This document shows positions 34,994-44,188 of a DNA stretch of 64,000 nt, one piece after another. Every line of letters starts with the position of its first letter. Position 1 is the stretch's first letter. The position numbers were made by a program, and so were the translations under genes. The stretch comes from JAFGVL01 sp964546015. GTDB taxonomy: Bacteria > Bacteroidota > Bacteroidia > Bacteroidales > Paludibacteraceae. The stretch lies in NCBI GenBank assembly GCA_964546015.1, contig CAZJHO010000002.1:248001-312000 (forward strand), given 5' to 3'. The notes below the pieces were generated by a model. It was not told where the DNA came from. It did no database searches and was given only the letters and a program-made list of their open reading frames with translations.

Positions 34994-36122
34994 ATTCTAA
35001 TCGTTTGACATAGAAAGAGGTATAGTTGGGCATTAATTTCGGATGAAATACCCATATTAGATCTTCCAAAATACGGTCGGGTGATACAACGCCACTTTCC
35101 CAAAAATCATTTGCTCCGGAAGAATTTAGTCGAACATTGAAATTGAATACATGTTTTTTCTTTACAGCATCGAAAAGTTTATGCCGATTATCAATAGTAA
35201 ATAATTCTTCAAAGCTGTTAGCCGGAGCTCCAATCCAAAAATCGGCATGACGAAAATTACTTAAAACAATTTCAAAATTCAAAGGTAAACTTCCGGTATT
35301 TTTATCGTTTTTATAAAAATAATCGGCACCAGCATCTTTTATTAAATTAGCCATATAACTATTTCCTGCAGGCATATACCAGGTTCCTCTAAAATTTCCT
35401 CCACAAAATACGGTTGGCTTGCTTTTTATATTCTTTACTTTTTCTAGAGCAGTATTGTATTTTTCTTCAATGATGCAAAATAGACTATCGGCGATTAGTT
35501 CTTTATCATAAAATGCACCTACAAACTTAATCCATTCCGAACGAGCCAAAAGACTTGTTTCCATCCATTCGTTATTATAAACGACCGAGATACCTGAGTC
35601 ACTTAATCGCTTACCAATGGGGTCATCTTGATTAAATCCATTTACAAACAAAGCGTTAGGTTTTATGGTCTGTATTTGTTCCATGTTAAGATTGAAAGGA
35701 TCTCCCAAATCGGCTATTTTTTTTTGAGAAATTCTTGTTTGAATTTCCGAAGAATAAATTAAATGGGGTGAAGCAATGCCTACAATGGATTTTTGTTTAT
35801 CCAGAAGTTTAATAAATTCAAGTTGAGTGCCACTTGTAAGACCGATCTTTTGTAAAGGAATAATTATCTTTTTTCCATCGGTTGGCGTTTTATATTCCTG
35901 ATTTTTAACTAGATAATAACAATCATAGATTGCATTATTTTTCCATGGATTGAAAACTGTGATTTTTTTGTATTCATTGAAATATTCTATTTTAAAACCT
36001 TTAGCATAAGCTATATATAAAGTAGAATCAGATTTGACTTTCGGTGTATTAGTGTTTGGTTTGCAAGAAAATAATACCGAAAAAAATAGGAGAGGAGTAT
36101 ATAGTTTTATGATTAAATGCAT
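34992..36122 (-). CDS. ABC-type substrate-binding lipoprotein (BtuF/FecB-like)
   Basis: A 376-residue lipoprotein with signal peptide and lipobox 'LLFFSVLFSC' (Cys about 20). The rest is a class III periplasmic-binding fold of the haem/siderophore/cobalamin type: 'ADLGDPFNLNMEQIQTIKPNALFVNG', 'DSGISVVYNNEWMETSLLARSEWIKFVGAFYDKE' and 'NRHKLFDAVKKKHVFNF'. Ligands in Bacteroidota include cobalamin and ferric siderophores; none can be named here. Unusually, no FecCD permease or ATPase gene lies beside it, so the transporter must be encoded elsewhere or the protein has another role. Confidence 0.83.
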   Translation of the reverse strand: MHLIIKLYTPLLFFSVLFSCKPNTNTPKVKSDSTLYIAYAKGFKIEYFNEYKKITVFNPWKNNAIYDCYYLVKNQEYKTPTDGKKIIIPLQKIGLTSGTQLEFIKLLDKQKSIVGIASPHLIYSSEIQTRISQKKIADLGDPFNLNMEQIQTIKPNALFVNGFNQDDPIGKRLSDSGISVVYNNEWMETSLLARSEWIKFVGAFYDKELIADSLFCIIEEKYNTALEKVKNIKSKPTVFCGGNFRGTWYMPAGNSYMANLIKDAGADYFYKNDKNTGSLPLNFEIVLSNFRHADFWIGAPANSFEELFTIDNRHKLFDAVKKKHVFNFNVRLNSSGANDFWESGVVSPDRILEDLIWVFHPKLMPNYTSFYVKRLE

Positions 36123-36176
36123 GTTACAAAATTACTTGTTTTTTTTAATAAGAGACAAAAACAAATCATTTTGATG

Positions 36177-36207
36177 TTTGTTTTTTGCAATCAGTTTTAT
36201 ACCTTTA
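36177..36207 (+). promoter_or_regulatory. probable promoter of the universal stress gene
   Basis: TTTG at 36177-36180, a 19-nt spacer and TACCTTTA at 36200-36207, one base off the TAnnTTTG consensus. The -7 box lies 29 nt before the ATG. Confidence 0.5.
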
Positions 36208-36236
36208 CATCAATTAATTCTTAATACGCTTGAATT

Positions 36237-37322
36237 ATGGAAAAAGATAAACTAGTAACCGTTGCTATTCATACTTATGACGAAGCTCAAAAAGTAAAAG
36301 TATTACTTGAAAATAGCGGTGTCGAAGCTTTTATTCACAATGTGAACTTGGAACAGCCGGTCGTAGCTGCCGGAGTGAGAGTGAGGATAAAAGAGAGTGA
36401 TTTGGCCAAAGCCTTGGGTATCATAGAGCGAATGTATTTAGAACCCGACTTTCAACCAAAACAGAATAAGATTCTTGTCCCTGTTGATTTTTCTGATTAT
36501 TCATTGAAAGCATGTGATATAGCCTTTCCTTTAGCAGCTAAAACGCATGCTGAGATAGTTTTGTTGCATGTATATTTTAATCCTGTATATAATAGTATCC
36601 CATTTTTTGATTCTACACCATATTCTATAAAAGATGATGAAGTTTTGCGTCGTATTGTAACGCAATCTACCGCAGATATGCATAACTTGAGTAATATCCT
36701 GAAACGAAAAATGGATGCTAATGAATTGCCACAAGTAACTTTTTCTACAAGAATTCAGGATGGTATTCCGGAAGAAGAAATCATTAGTTTCTGTAAGGAA
36801 AACAACCCAAATATGATTATTATGGGTACTCGGGGTAAAGATCGTAAAGAGTTGGATTTGATAGGTAGTGTAACGGCAGAAATAATAGAAAGGAGTAAAG
36901 TGCCTATTCTAACTATTCCGGAAGATAACACTGTTGATTTTAACAACATTAAAAATGTAGCATTTATAGCAAATTTTTCAGATAAAGATTTGATTGCTTT
37001 TGAAAAATTAACAGAATTTTTGAAATTATTTAATCCAACAACTCATTTAGTTCATTTCTCAGATACATCACTTAGTGTAGAGCAATTAGACGGAGTTAAA
37101 TCGTATATTAATCGTCAATATCCGAATTTGAATATAAAATATTCATCGATCGATGATACAGATATTTTAAATGATCTTGATAAATTTATTAAAACAAATA
37201 AGATCGATGTTGTAAGTTTAAATTCGTACAAACGGAATATTTTTTCACGATTGTTTAATCCAAGTATTGCTCGTAAGATGGTTTTCCACAGCAATACACC
37301 GATGCTGATATTCCAGTCGTAA
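36237..37322 (+). CDS. DUF2007-like plus double universal stress protein
   Basis: A 361-residue cytoplasmic protein. Residues about 5-68 look like the DUF2007 'putative signal-transducing' fold ('VAIHTYDEAQKVKVLLENSGVEAFIHN'). Residues about 79-221 form a Usp domain with the ATP-binding motif in 'MGTRGKDRKELDLIGSVTAEIIERSKVPILTIPE' (G-2x-G-9x-G-S). Residues about 235-361 are a second, degenerate Usp half without that motif. It probably responds to redox or energy stress. The combination of DUF2007 with Usp is recurrent in Bacteroidota. Confidence 0.85.
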   Translation: MEKDKLVTVAIHTYDEAQKVKVLLENSGVEAFIHNVNLEQPVVAAGVRVRIKESDLAKALGIIERMYLEPDFQPKQNKILVPVDFSDYSLKACDIAFPLAAKTHAEIVLLHVYFNPVYNSIPFFDSTPYSIKDDEVLRRIVTQSTADMHNLSNILKRKMDANELPQVTFSTRIQDGIPEEEIISFCKENNPNMIIMGTRGKDRKELDLIGSVTAEIIERSKVPILTIPEDNTVDFNNIKNVAFIANFSDKDLIAFEKLTEFLKLFNPTTHLVHFSDTSLSVEQLDGVKSYINRQYPNLNIKYSSIDDTDILNDLDKFIKTNKIDVVSLNSYKRNIFSRLFNPSIARKMVFHSNTPMLIFQS

Positions 37323-37379
37323 GATAATAAAGGTATTAATTTCCTATAATTAATATTATGTTAAATAGCAACTTTAAAA

Positions 37380-37416
37380 ATAAATCCTCGGTTCTACTCC
37401 GGGGATTTATTTTTAA
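37380..37416. terminator. bidirectional terminator
   Basis: AAATCCTCGG (37382-37391) pairs with CCGGGGATTT (37399-37408), with T-rich sequence on one side and A-rich on the other, between converging genes. Confidence 0.8.
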
Positions 37417-37420
37417 TATC

Positions 37421-38572
37421 CTACAAACCAAGCAAAGCATTCATTTCTGTTTCCTTAGCTGTCATTTTTAATTTTTTATAGATATTTCTCAAGCGTTTTA
37501 TTGTAAAATCATCCTTGTATCCTAATTCAATGGCTTTATCAAAATATGGGAATGCTTGTTTATAGATTTCTGCTGCTTGTTTGGTGTATTCTGCACTCTC
37601 TCTGGTCGTTTTAGCAAAAGCACCTTTGTCATATAAAACATCAGCTTCGTCTAAGATTAAAGAGCCATAAGCTGCATAAGCCGGTGCATAATCATTTTTC
37701 AAATCCATTGTTTTTTGAAAATCAGCTTTGGCTTTGCTCCCATTTTCTTTCTTTTGCGAATAAATATATCCTCTTAAATAGTATAAAAGATATTCATTTG
37801 GTGATATCACAATCGTTTTATCAATATTTGTCAAAGCTTCTTCTTCTTTACCTAAATTTAATTGATATTGAACACGATTTACTAAGAAAAATGGCTCTGT
37901 TGGAAATAATGTAGAACCTTCGTCTAAAGTGGCTAAAAATGCAACAGTGTCTTTATTTGCCATTTGTTGGTTGAATAGCATTTTCATCACACTTTTCAAA
38001 TCTTCTTTCGTTGTTGTGTATGTTGTATCTGTTGGTAAAGCGATTTTGTTATTTCCTTCAAAAATAGACTGCGAAGGCATATTTATATAGTCTAAAAGAG
38101 CGGTCTTTGTTTCTCCGTATTTTTTTGCATTGTATAAAATATACCCATAATTGTTGATATAACTTTTCATGGAAATAATTTTATTTGCATTGTCTTTTCT
38201 GTATTCCAACTTTCCTTTTCTTTTTGGATTAGTTGTACTTTCAATTACATCTAAAGAATCAGTTACCAACCATGCCTTGTATGCAAAGTAAGCAGCTTCG
38301 CTCATGATATTGATATCAGGTATTTCAGGTGGAATCTCAAAGCGCTTATTATCTTCAAAATCGAACATTTTGTAATAAACTAACCCTTTGGTGTACCAGC
38401 TATCAACCGAACTTTTGGTTGATGGGTCTTGCAACGCAGCATCAATCAAATTGATTGCCTCTTGAAATTCGCCTGCATTTGCTTTTTTCTTGGCATTTTT
38501 TACATTTTCCACTTGTGCAAATACTCCTATCGAAAGTAGTGCTACAGAAGCTGTAATAATGATCTTTTTCAT
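37421..38572 (-). CDS. exported TPR protein encoded downstream of gyrA
   Basis: A 383-residue protein with a Sec signal peptide (residues 1-19, 'LLSIGVFA-Q') and several tetratricopeptide repeats: 'AGEFQEAINLIDAALQDP...VDSWYTKGLVYYKM', 'EEALTNIDKTIVISPNEYLLYYLRGYIYSQ' and 'YAPAYAAYGSLILDEADVLYDKG'. It is thus a periplasmic protein-protein interaction scaffold. It starts 11 nt after the gyrA stop, and this gyrA-TPR order is common in Bacteroidales; the functional link to gyrase is probably none beyond co-transcription. Confidence 0.85.
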   Translation of the reverse strand: MKKIIITASVALLSIGVFAQVENVKNAKKKANAGEFQEAINLIDAALQDPSTKSSVDSWYTKGLVYYKMFDFEDNKRFEIPPEIPDINIMSEAAYFAYKAWLVTDSLDVIESTTNPKRKGKLEYRKDNANKIISMKSYINNYGYILYNAKKYGETKTALLDYINMPSQSIFEGNNKIALPTDTTYTTTKEDLKSVMKMLFNQQMANKDTVAFLATLDEGSTLFPTEPFFLVNRVQYQLNLGKEEEALTNIDKTIVISPNEYLLYYLRGYIYSQKKENGSKAKADFQKTMDLKNDYAPAYAAYGSLILDEADVLYDKGAFAKTTRESAEYTKQAAEIYKQAFPYFDKAIELGYKDDFTIKRLRNIYKKLKMTAKETEMNALLGL

Positions 38573-38583
38573 ATTTATTAAGT

Positions 38584-41139
38584 TTAAGGTTTAGATTCTA
38601 TTTCTTGATCTTCAATATTATCAATAATTGTTTTATTGTTAATGGTTTCTTCGATCAGATCATCTTCTACTTCCGAAGTTACTTTACATACAGAAGCTAT
38701 CTCATCGTTTTTCTTTTCAAGATTTATCAAACGAACTCCTTGTGTTGCGCGGCCCATTACTCGTAAGTCAGCTACTTTAATACGAATGGTAATACCTGAT
38801 TTGTTTATGATCATTAAGTCGTTATCGTCCGTCACATTCTTGATAGACACAAGTTTACCTGTTTTTTCAGTGACATTTAATGTACGAACACCTTTGCCGC
38901 CACGGTTGGTAATGCGATATACCGGTTCTCCGTTTTCGTCATCAAGTAATGAGCGTTTGCCATATCCTTGTTGCGATACGACTAAAATAGTTTCGTTCTT
39001 ATCACTAATAGAAATCATACCAATTACTTCGTCTGTCGGATCCTTTGGGTCAAGAGTCATACCTTTTACTCCTGTAGAAGTACGGCCGGTTTCGCGTACA
39101 ATTGTTTCATTAAAGCGGATAGCACGACCATTGCGGCTTGCTAAAATTACTTCACTGTTACCATCGGTCAAACGCACTTGAATTACTTGATCGTCTTCGC
39201 GGATAGTAATCGCATTCACACCATTAGTACGAGGACGAGAATATGCCTCCAACTTGGTTTTCTTGATGACACCTTGCTTAGTTGCAAACAATAAATAATG
39301 AGATTGATTGTACTCAGGATCTTGCAGTTGTTTTACTTTAATAAAAGCATTTACTTTATCATCCGGATCGATGTTGAGCATATTTTGGATAGCCCGACCT
39401 TTGGAATTTTTTCCTCCTTCAGGAATTTCGTACACTTTTAGCCAATAACAGCGTCCTTTTTGAGTAAAGAATAACATAGTATTATGCATCGAAGCTGGAT
39501 AGATGTATTCGATAAAGTCTTCATCCCGAGAATCGCTTCCTTTTGAGCCTACTCCTCCCCTGTTTTGTGCTTTAAATTCACTTAACGGAGTGCGTTTGAT
39601 ATAACCTAAATATGAAATAGTAATAATCATTTCATCATCCGAATAGAAATCTTCAGGATTAAATTCTTCAGAAGAATAAACGATTTCGGTACGGCGTTCG
39701 TCACCATACTTTTCTTTAATTTCTTCTAGTTCTTTTTTAATGGTACTCATGCGAAGCTCTTTGCTTTCCAATATTTCTTTTAAGTAAGCTATTTGCTTCA
39801 TAATATCTTCATATTCAGCACGAAGTTTATTTTGTTCCATGCCGGTAAGTTGTCGAAGACGCATTTCGACAACAGCACGCGATTGTATTTCGGATAATCC
39901 GAATCGTTCCATTAAGCGTGTACGGGCTTCGTCCGGTGTTTTAGAATCACGAATAATCTGAATAGCTTCATCCAAATTATCCAGAATAATCATAAATCCT
40001 TCCAACAGGTGCGCCCGTTTTTCGGCTTCAGCAAGTTCGAAACGAGTACGGCGTGTTACTACATCATGGCGGTGTTCTACAAAGTAATGAATCATATCTT
40101 TCAGATTCAACATTTGCGGGCGACCATTTACCAATGCTATGTTATTTACGCTAAATGACGATTGTAATGCACTGTATTTGAAAAGCTTATTAAGCACTAC
40201 GCTTGAATTGGCGTCGCGTTTGATGTCAATGACGATACGCATACCTTCGCGGTCAGATTCGTCGTTGATATTTGAAATCCCTTCGATTTTCTTTTCTTCT
40301 ACCATTGATGCAATGGCAGTAATCAGTTCTTTTTTATTGACATTGTAAGGAATTTCGTTTACAATCAGTTTTTCACGACCGTTTTTATCAACCTCTATTT
40401 CCACTTTAGAGCGAATAACTACACGCCCACGACCGGTTTCAAATCCTTCTTTTACACCTGCATATCCGTATATAATGCCACCTGTTGGGAAGTCAGGCGC
40501 TTTCACATATTTGAGTAATTCGCTGATTTCTATATCATTATTATCTATATAAGCACATGAAGCATCAATAATTTCAGCTAAATTGTGTGGAGCAATATTG
40601 GTAGCCATACCAACGGCAATACCTGAAGCTCCGTTCAATAAAAGATTTGGAATACGGGTTGGCAGTACGGTTGGTTCCTGTAATGTGTCGTCAAAATTAT
40701 TACGAAAGTCAACGGTATCTTTTTCGATATCGATTAACATTTCTTCGGCAATACGACGAAGACGAGCCTCCGTATAACGCATGGCAGCAGGGCTATCGCC
40801 ATCAACTGAACCGAAGTTACCTTGTCCATCGACCAAAGGGTAACGCAACGACCAATTTTGCGCCATACGCACCATGGCAAAGTAAACGGACGAGTCGCCG
40901 TGTGGGTGGTATTTACCCAATACTTCCCCTACAATACGGGCAGACTTTTTATATCCTTTGTTAGAAGCCAATCCTAATTCGTTCATTCCAAACAAAACCC
41001 GACGATGAACGGGTTTAAAACCATCGCGCACATCAGGCAATGCACGAGACACAATGACCGACATCGAATAATCGATGTAAGCCGACTTCATTTCTTCTTC
41101 AATATTAATTCTAATAATTTTGTCTTCGCTCTCTATCAT
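38584..41139 (-). CDS. gyrA: DNA gyrase subunit A
   Basis: An 851-residue type IIA topoisomerase subunit. The catalytic tyrosine is Y122 in 'AAMRYTEARL'. The GyrA box in the C-terminal wrapping domain appears as 'QNRGGVGSKG', which separates it from ParC. In the quinolone-resistance region the sequence is 'HPHGDSSVYFAMVRMAQ', so the residue matching E. coli S83 is Ser and the one matching D87 is Phe (numbering is identical to E. coli here). The C-terminus ends in an acidic tail ('EDDLIEE...EDQEIESKP'). It is followed closely by the TPR gene. Confidence 0.97.
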   Translation of the reverse strand: MIESEDKIIRINIEEEMKSAYIDYSMSVIVSRALPDVRDGFKPVHRRVLFGMNELGLASNKGYKKSARIVGEVLGKYHPHGDSSVYFAMVRMAQNWSLRYPLVDGQGNFGSVDGDSPAAMRYTEARLRRIAEEMLIDIEKDTVDFRNNFDDTLQEPTVLPTRIPNLLLNGASGIAVGMATNIAPHNLAEIIDASCAYIDNNDIEISELLKYVKAPDFPTGGIIYGYAGVKEGFETGRGRVVIRSKVEIEVDKNGREKLIVNEIPYNVNKKELITAIASMVEEKKIEGISNINDESDREGMRIVIDIKRDANSSVVLNKLFKYSALQSSFSVNNIALVNGRPQMLNLKDMIHYFVEHRHDVVTRRTRFELAEAEKRAHLLEGFMIILDNLDEAIQIIRDSKTPDEARTRLMERFGLSEIQSRAVVEMRLRQLTGMEQNKLRAEYEDIMKQIAYLKEILESKELRMSTIKKELEEIKEKYGDERRTEIVYSSEEFNPEDFYSDDEMIITISYLGYIKRTPLSEFKAQNRGGVGSKGSDSRDEDFIEYIYPASMHNTMLFFTQKGRCYWLKVYEIPEGGKNSKGRAIQNMLNIDPDDKVNAFIKVKQLQDPEYNQSHYLLFATKQGVIKKTKLEAYSRPRTNGVNAITIREDDQVIQVRLTDGNSEVILASRNGRAIRFNETIVRETGRTSTGVKGMTLDPKDPTDEVIGMISISDKNETILVVSQQGYGKRSLLDDENGEPVYRITNRGGKGVRTLNVTEKTGKLVSIKNVTDDNDLMIINKSGITIRIKVADLRVMGRATQGVRLINLEKKNDEIASVCKVTSEVEDDLIEETINNKTIIDNIEDQEIESKP

Positions 41140-41256
41140 ATTCTATGTTCTATGTTTTCAAAAAATCGTGCTAAAGTAGTATTTTTTATTTGATTTAGAA
41201 AGGCTTTTTTGAAAATGTTATTAACAAAAATGTGGCTTTATTTTACAACGAATACC

Positions 41257-41499
41257 CTACTCAGACAGTTTCAGCAAGCCACAGCCCGAAAAAGCGGTCG
41301 TACGCTTGATAGAGGCTTCCTTAGATAAAATAGTGTGTTCCAGGCAGTATTTGATGCTTTCAAACGACGGAGCCTCTCCCTCGCAAGTTAGCGAGTAAAG
41401 ACGATAAAAGATGGTTTGCATATACCATGTATGCCCCTCGAACAAGTTGTACACTCGCTCAATATCCTTTGGCAAAACTGTAGCGTTGATTTTTTATTG
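41257..41499 (-). pseudogene. C-terminal fragment of an AAA-type ATPase
   Basis: The minus strand encodes LPKDIERVYNLFEGHTWYMQ and on to 'FSGCGLLKLSE', about 80 residues resembling the C-terminal region of the 'ATP-binding protein' (archaeal ATPase/AAA_16 group) families that are abundant in Bacteroidota. No Walker motifs and no start codon exist, and an in-frame stop lies just upstream. It is therefore a decayed gene end between gyrA and ispE. The family call rests on recognition of the 'FEGHTWY' segment and is moderately sure. Confidence 0.55.
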
Positions 41500-41546
41500 A
41501 TTTTCAATAATCAAAATTCAATAATTGAAATTTGATAAAAAATATT

Positions 41547-42362
41547 TTACACTAAACTTCCTTCCCAAACAAAATAATTCGAAAATTGTGATTTCAAATC
41601 CGTTTTTTCATTAAAAATCCCAAATACAGAAGAGCCTGAACCAGACATGGAAGCATAAATAGCACCGGCTTGATACAAATTTTCTTTTACTTTTTTGATT
41701 ATGGGGAATTGCGGAAAAACAGTCGTTTCAAAATCATTGAATATCAAATCTTTCCATTGTTCAACAGGTTTTTGAATATTTTTTTTTAATGAAATAGTAG
41801 TTTTTTGAGGTTTGCAGCTGTTGTAGGCGTCTTTTGTAGAAACAAAAACGGGAGGCTTGATTAAAGCAATATAATAGCCTTTTAAAGAAAGATTTATTTC
41901 TTCTAACACTTCTCCCCGCCCCGTTGCAAATACCGGCTTATTTTGAATAAAAACAGGAGAATCGGATCCTAATTGTGCAGCATAATTTTCCAGTTGAATG
42001 GTATTTAATCCAAGTTGAAAGCATTCATTCAGCATTTTGAACATAAAAGCAGCATCAGATGAACCACCGCCTAACCCTGCTCCAAAAGGAATATTTTTTT
42101 GTAAATAAATGGATAATTCAGGTAATGAAAAGTCAGTTTTCAATAACTGATATGCTTTAAATATAAAGTTTGATTCATGTGGCATATCTATCTGTATTCC
42201 TGATTGTTGTAGTGTGGTTTTTTCTTCTTTAGAAAGCACAAATTCCAATGCGTCGGATAAAGCTATCGGATAGAAAACCGTTTCGATATTATGGTATCCG
42301 TCAGGGCGTTTTTCAATGATATTTAGCCCGAGATTTATTTTGGCATTGGGAAATGAAATCAT
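41547..42362 (-). CDS. ispE: 4-diphosphocytidyl-2-C-methyl-D-erythritol kinase
   Basis: GHMP kinase of the MEP isoprenoid pathway, phosphorylating CDP-methylerythritol at the 2-position. At 271 residues it is of normal size. The N-terminus 'PNAKINLGLNIIEKRPDGYHNIETVFYPI' is the family signature with the catalytic Lys; the ATP loop is 'PFGAGLGGGSSDAAF'; 'YASMSGSGSSVFGIF' is the third GHMP motif. It starts one base after the gltX stop (42364), so the two are an operon. Confidence 0.95.
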   Translation of the reverse strand: MISFPNAKINLGLNIIEKRPDGYHNIETVFYPIALSDALEFVLSKEEKTTLQQSGIQIDMPHESNFIFKAYQLLKTDFSLPELSIYLQKNIPFGAGLGGGSSDAAFMFKMLNECFQLGLNTIQLENYAAQLGSDSPVFIQNKPVFATGRGEVLEEINLSLKGYYIALIKPPVFVSTKDAYNSCKPQKTTISLKKNIQKPVEQWKDLIFNDFETTVFPQFPIIKKVKENLYQAGAIYASMSGSGSSVFGIFNEKTDLKSQFSNYFVWEGSLV

Positions 42363-42363
42363 A

Positions 42364-43881
42364 TCAATTAATTTGAATGTTGTTGATAGCTTTTTTTACT
42401 CGCTCAATAGTTTCTTTTTTACCAATAACGGCTGTAATATCGAACAAATGCGGACCTTTCAGCTCGCCAACCAACGACAATCGGAAAGCATTCATCACAG
42501 CCCCCATATTATATTCTTTGTCGGCAATCCATATCTTGATGATTTCTTCGGTGTTAGCCGATGAAAAATCTGAGATTTTTTCCAATTCGACAATCAATTC
42601 TTGCATTAGTGCGGGCGTTTCGGCTTTCCAGCGTTTTTGTACGGCTTTTTCGTCGTAAGTATTGGGAGATTGGAAGAAGAAAAACGATTGTTCCCAGAGT
42701 TCTGATACAAAGTTTACACGCTCTTTTACCAATGAAATAATATGAGCAACTTTAAATTTATCGGCAGTAATATTTTTTTCTTTTAAAACAGGTATAAATA
42801 AGTCCGTTAGTTCATTATCCGATTTATTGACAAGGTACTGATGATTAAACCATTTTCCTTTTTCATAATCGAATTTTGCACCGGATTTGCTTACTTTTTC
42901 TAAACTGAAAGCTTGAATTAGTTCTTCTATTGAAAATATTTCTTGTTCTGTACCTGAGTTCCAACCTAATAAAGCCAAGAAATTGACAACCGCTTCCGGA
43001 AAATATCCTTCCTCACGGTATCCTTTTGATATATCGCCGGTTTTAGGGTCTGTCCATTGTAGTGGAAATACAGGAAATCCCAGTTTATCGCCGTCGCGTT
43101 TACTTAATTTTCCGTTTCCTTCAGGCTTTAAGAGTAAAGGCAAATGAGCAAATTGGGGCATGCTACTCTCCCAACCTAATTGACGGTAAAGAAGCACATG
43201 TAAAGGAGCTGACGGTAACCACTCTTCGCCACGAATAACATGAGATATTTGCATTAAATAATCGTCTACCACATTTGCCATGTGGTAGGTTGGCAATCCG
43301 TCTGTCGATTTGTATAATACTTTATCGTCTAGAATAGAAGAATTAATGACCACATCTCCACGGATTAAATCGTGTACGGTAATATCTTCGCCCGACTCTA
43401 TTTTGAAGCGGATAACATACGGCTGTCCGTCGCTGATTCGTTTCTCGGTTTCTTCTTTCGACAAAGAAAGCGAATTAATCATATCCATGCGCGTAGAAGC
43501 ATCGTATTGAAAATTGGGAATAGAAGCTCTTTTTACCTCTAATTCTTCTGGTGTATCAAAAGCATAGTAAGCTTTATTTTTGTTGATTAATTGTTCTACA
43601 TATTGCTTATAGATAGCTTTTCGTTCGCTTTGTCGATATGGTGCATGAGGTCCTCCTACTCCAACACCTTCGTCTATTTTGATTTCTAACCAATTGAGCG
43701 ATTCGATAATATATTCTTCAGCACCCGGTACAAATCGTGATGAGTCGGTATCTTCGATACGCAAAAGCATATCGCCGCCGTGTTTTTTAGCGAATAAATA
43801 ATTGTATAATACAGTACGAACACCTCCAATGTGCAAAGCACCCGTGGGACTTGGTGCAAAGCGAACTCTCACTTTCTTCAT
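42364..43881 (-). CDS. gltX: glutamyl-tRNA synthetase
   Basis: Class I aminoacyl-tRNA synthetase of 505 residues. The HIGH motif is in 'FAPSPTGALHIGG' (HIGG at 17-20) and the KMSKS motif reads 'KLSKRDG'. The anticodon-binding C-terminal domain is complete ('WIADKEYNMGAVMNAFRLSLVGE'). The start is the ATG at 43881; the frame extends 8 codons further only through a TTG. It may be of the discriminating or non-discriminating type; this cannot be told. Transcribed with ispE. Confidence 0.96.
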   Translation of the reverse strand: MKKVRVRFAPSPTGALHIGGVRTVLYNYLFAKKHGGDMLLRIEDTDSSRFVPGAEEYIIESLNWLEIKIDEGVGVGGPHAPYRQSERKAIYKQYVEQLINKNKAYYAFDTPEELEVKRASIPNFQYDASTRMDMINSLSLSKEETEKRISDGQPYVIRFKIESGEDITVHDLIRGDVVINSSILDDKVLYKSTDGLPTYHMANVVDDYLMQISHVIRGEEWLPSAPLHVLLYRQLGWESSMPQFAHLPLLLKPEGNGKLSKRDGDKLGFPVFPLQWTDPKTGDISKGYREEGYFPEAVVNFLALLGWNSGTEQEIFSIEELIQAFSLEKVSKSGAKFDYEKGKWFNHQYLVNKSDNELTDLFIPVLKEKNITADKFKVAHIISLVKERVNFVSELWEQSFFFFQSPNTYDEKAVQKRWKAETPALMQELIVELEKISDFSSANTEEIIKIWIADKEYNMGAVMNAFRLSLVGELKGPHLFDITAVIGKKETIERVKKAINNIQIN

Positions 43882-43936
43882 GAATTTATTATTTTTAGCT
43901 TGCAAATATAGGAATTAAGGCGAATTTTAAGAAATA

Positions 43937-43977
43937 AAAAAGGCTGTCAAAAAATGATTCTCGACAACCTTTTTTTA
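43937..43977 (-). terminator. terminator of tRNA-Lys
   Basis: AAGGTTGTC pairs with GACAGCCTT (one G-U pair) on the minus strand, followed by TTTTTTATTT, directly after the tRNA 3' end and before gltX. Confidence 0.8.
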
Positions 43978-43983
43978 TTCCAG

Positions 43984-44056
43984 TGACCTCGGAGGGGTTC
44001 GAACCCTCGACCCACTGATTAAGAGTCAGTTGCTCTACCAGCTGAGCTACGAAGTC
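43984..44056 (-). tRNA. tRNA-Lys (CTT)
   Basis: Acceptor GACTTCG/CGAGGTC (one G-U pair), D-arm AGCTCAGCTGGTAGAGC, anticodon stem ACTGA/TCAGT with loop CTCTTAA (anticodon CTT), T-arm GAGGG-TTCGAAC-CCCTC and discriminator A. A TACCTTTG -7 box lies on the minus strand at 44091-44084; no matching -33 was found. Confidence 0.94.
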
Positions 44057-44188
44057 ATTTGCTATTACAACAAAACATCGGGGCAAAGGTAGAAAAAAGT
44101 TAGAAACGAAAATTAATTGTTGAAAAATTAAAAAACGAACAACATTTAATTTTTAATTACATTTGCAAATCAAATACTTTATCTAAGT

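Noticed and set aside
43882..43905. N-terminal extension of GltX
   Set aside because: It begins with TTG and precedes the canonical MKKVRVRFAPSPTG start; the ATG at 43881 is preferred.
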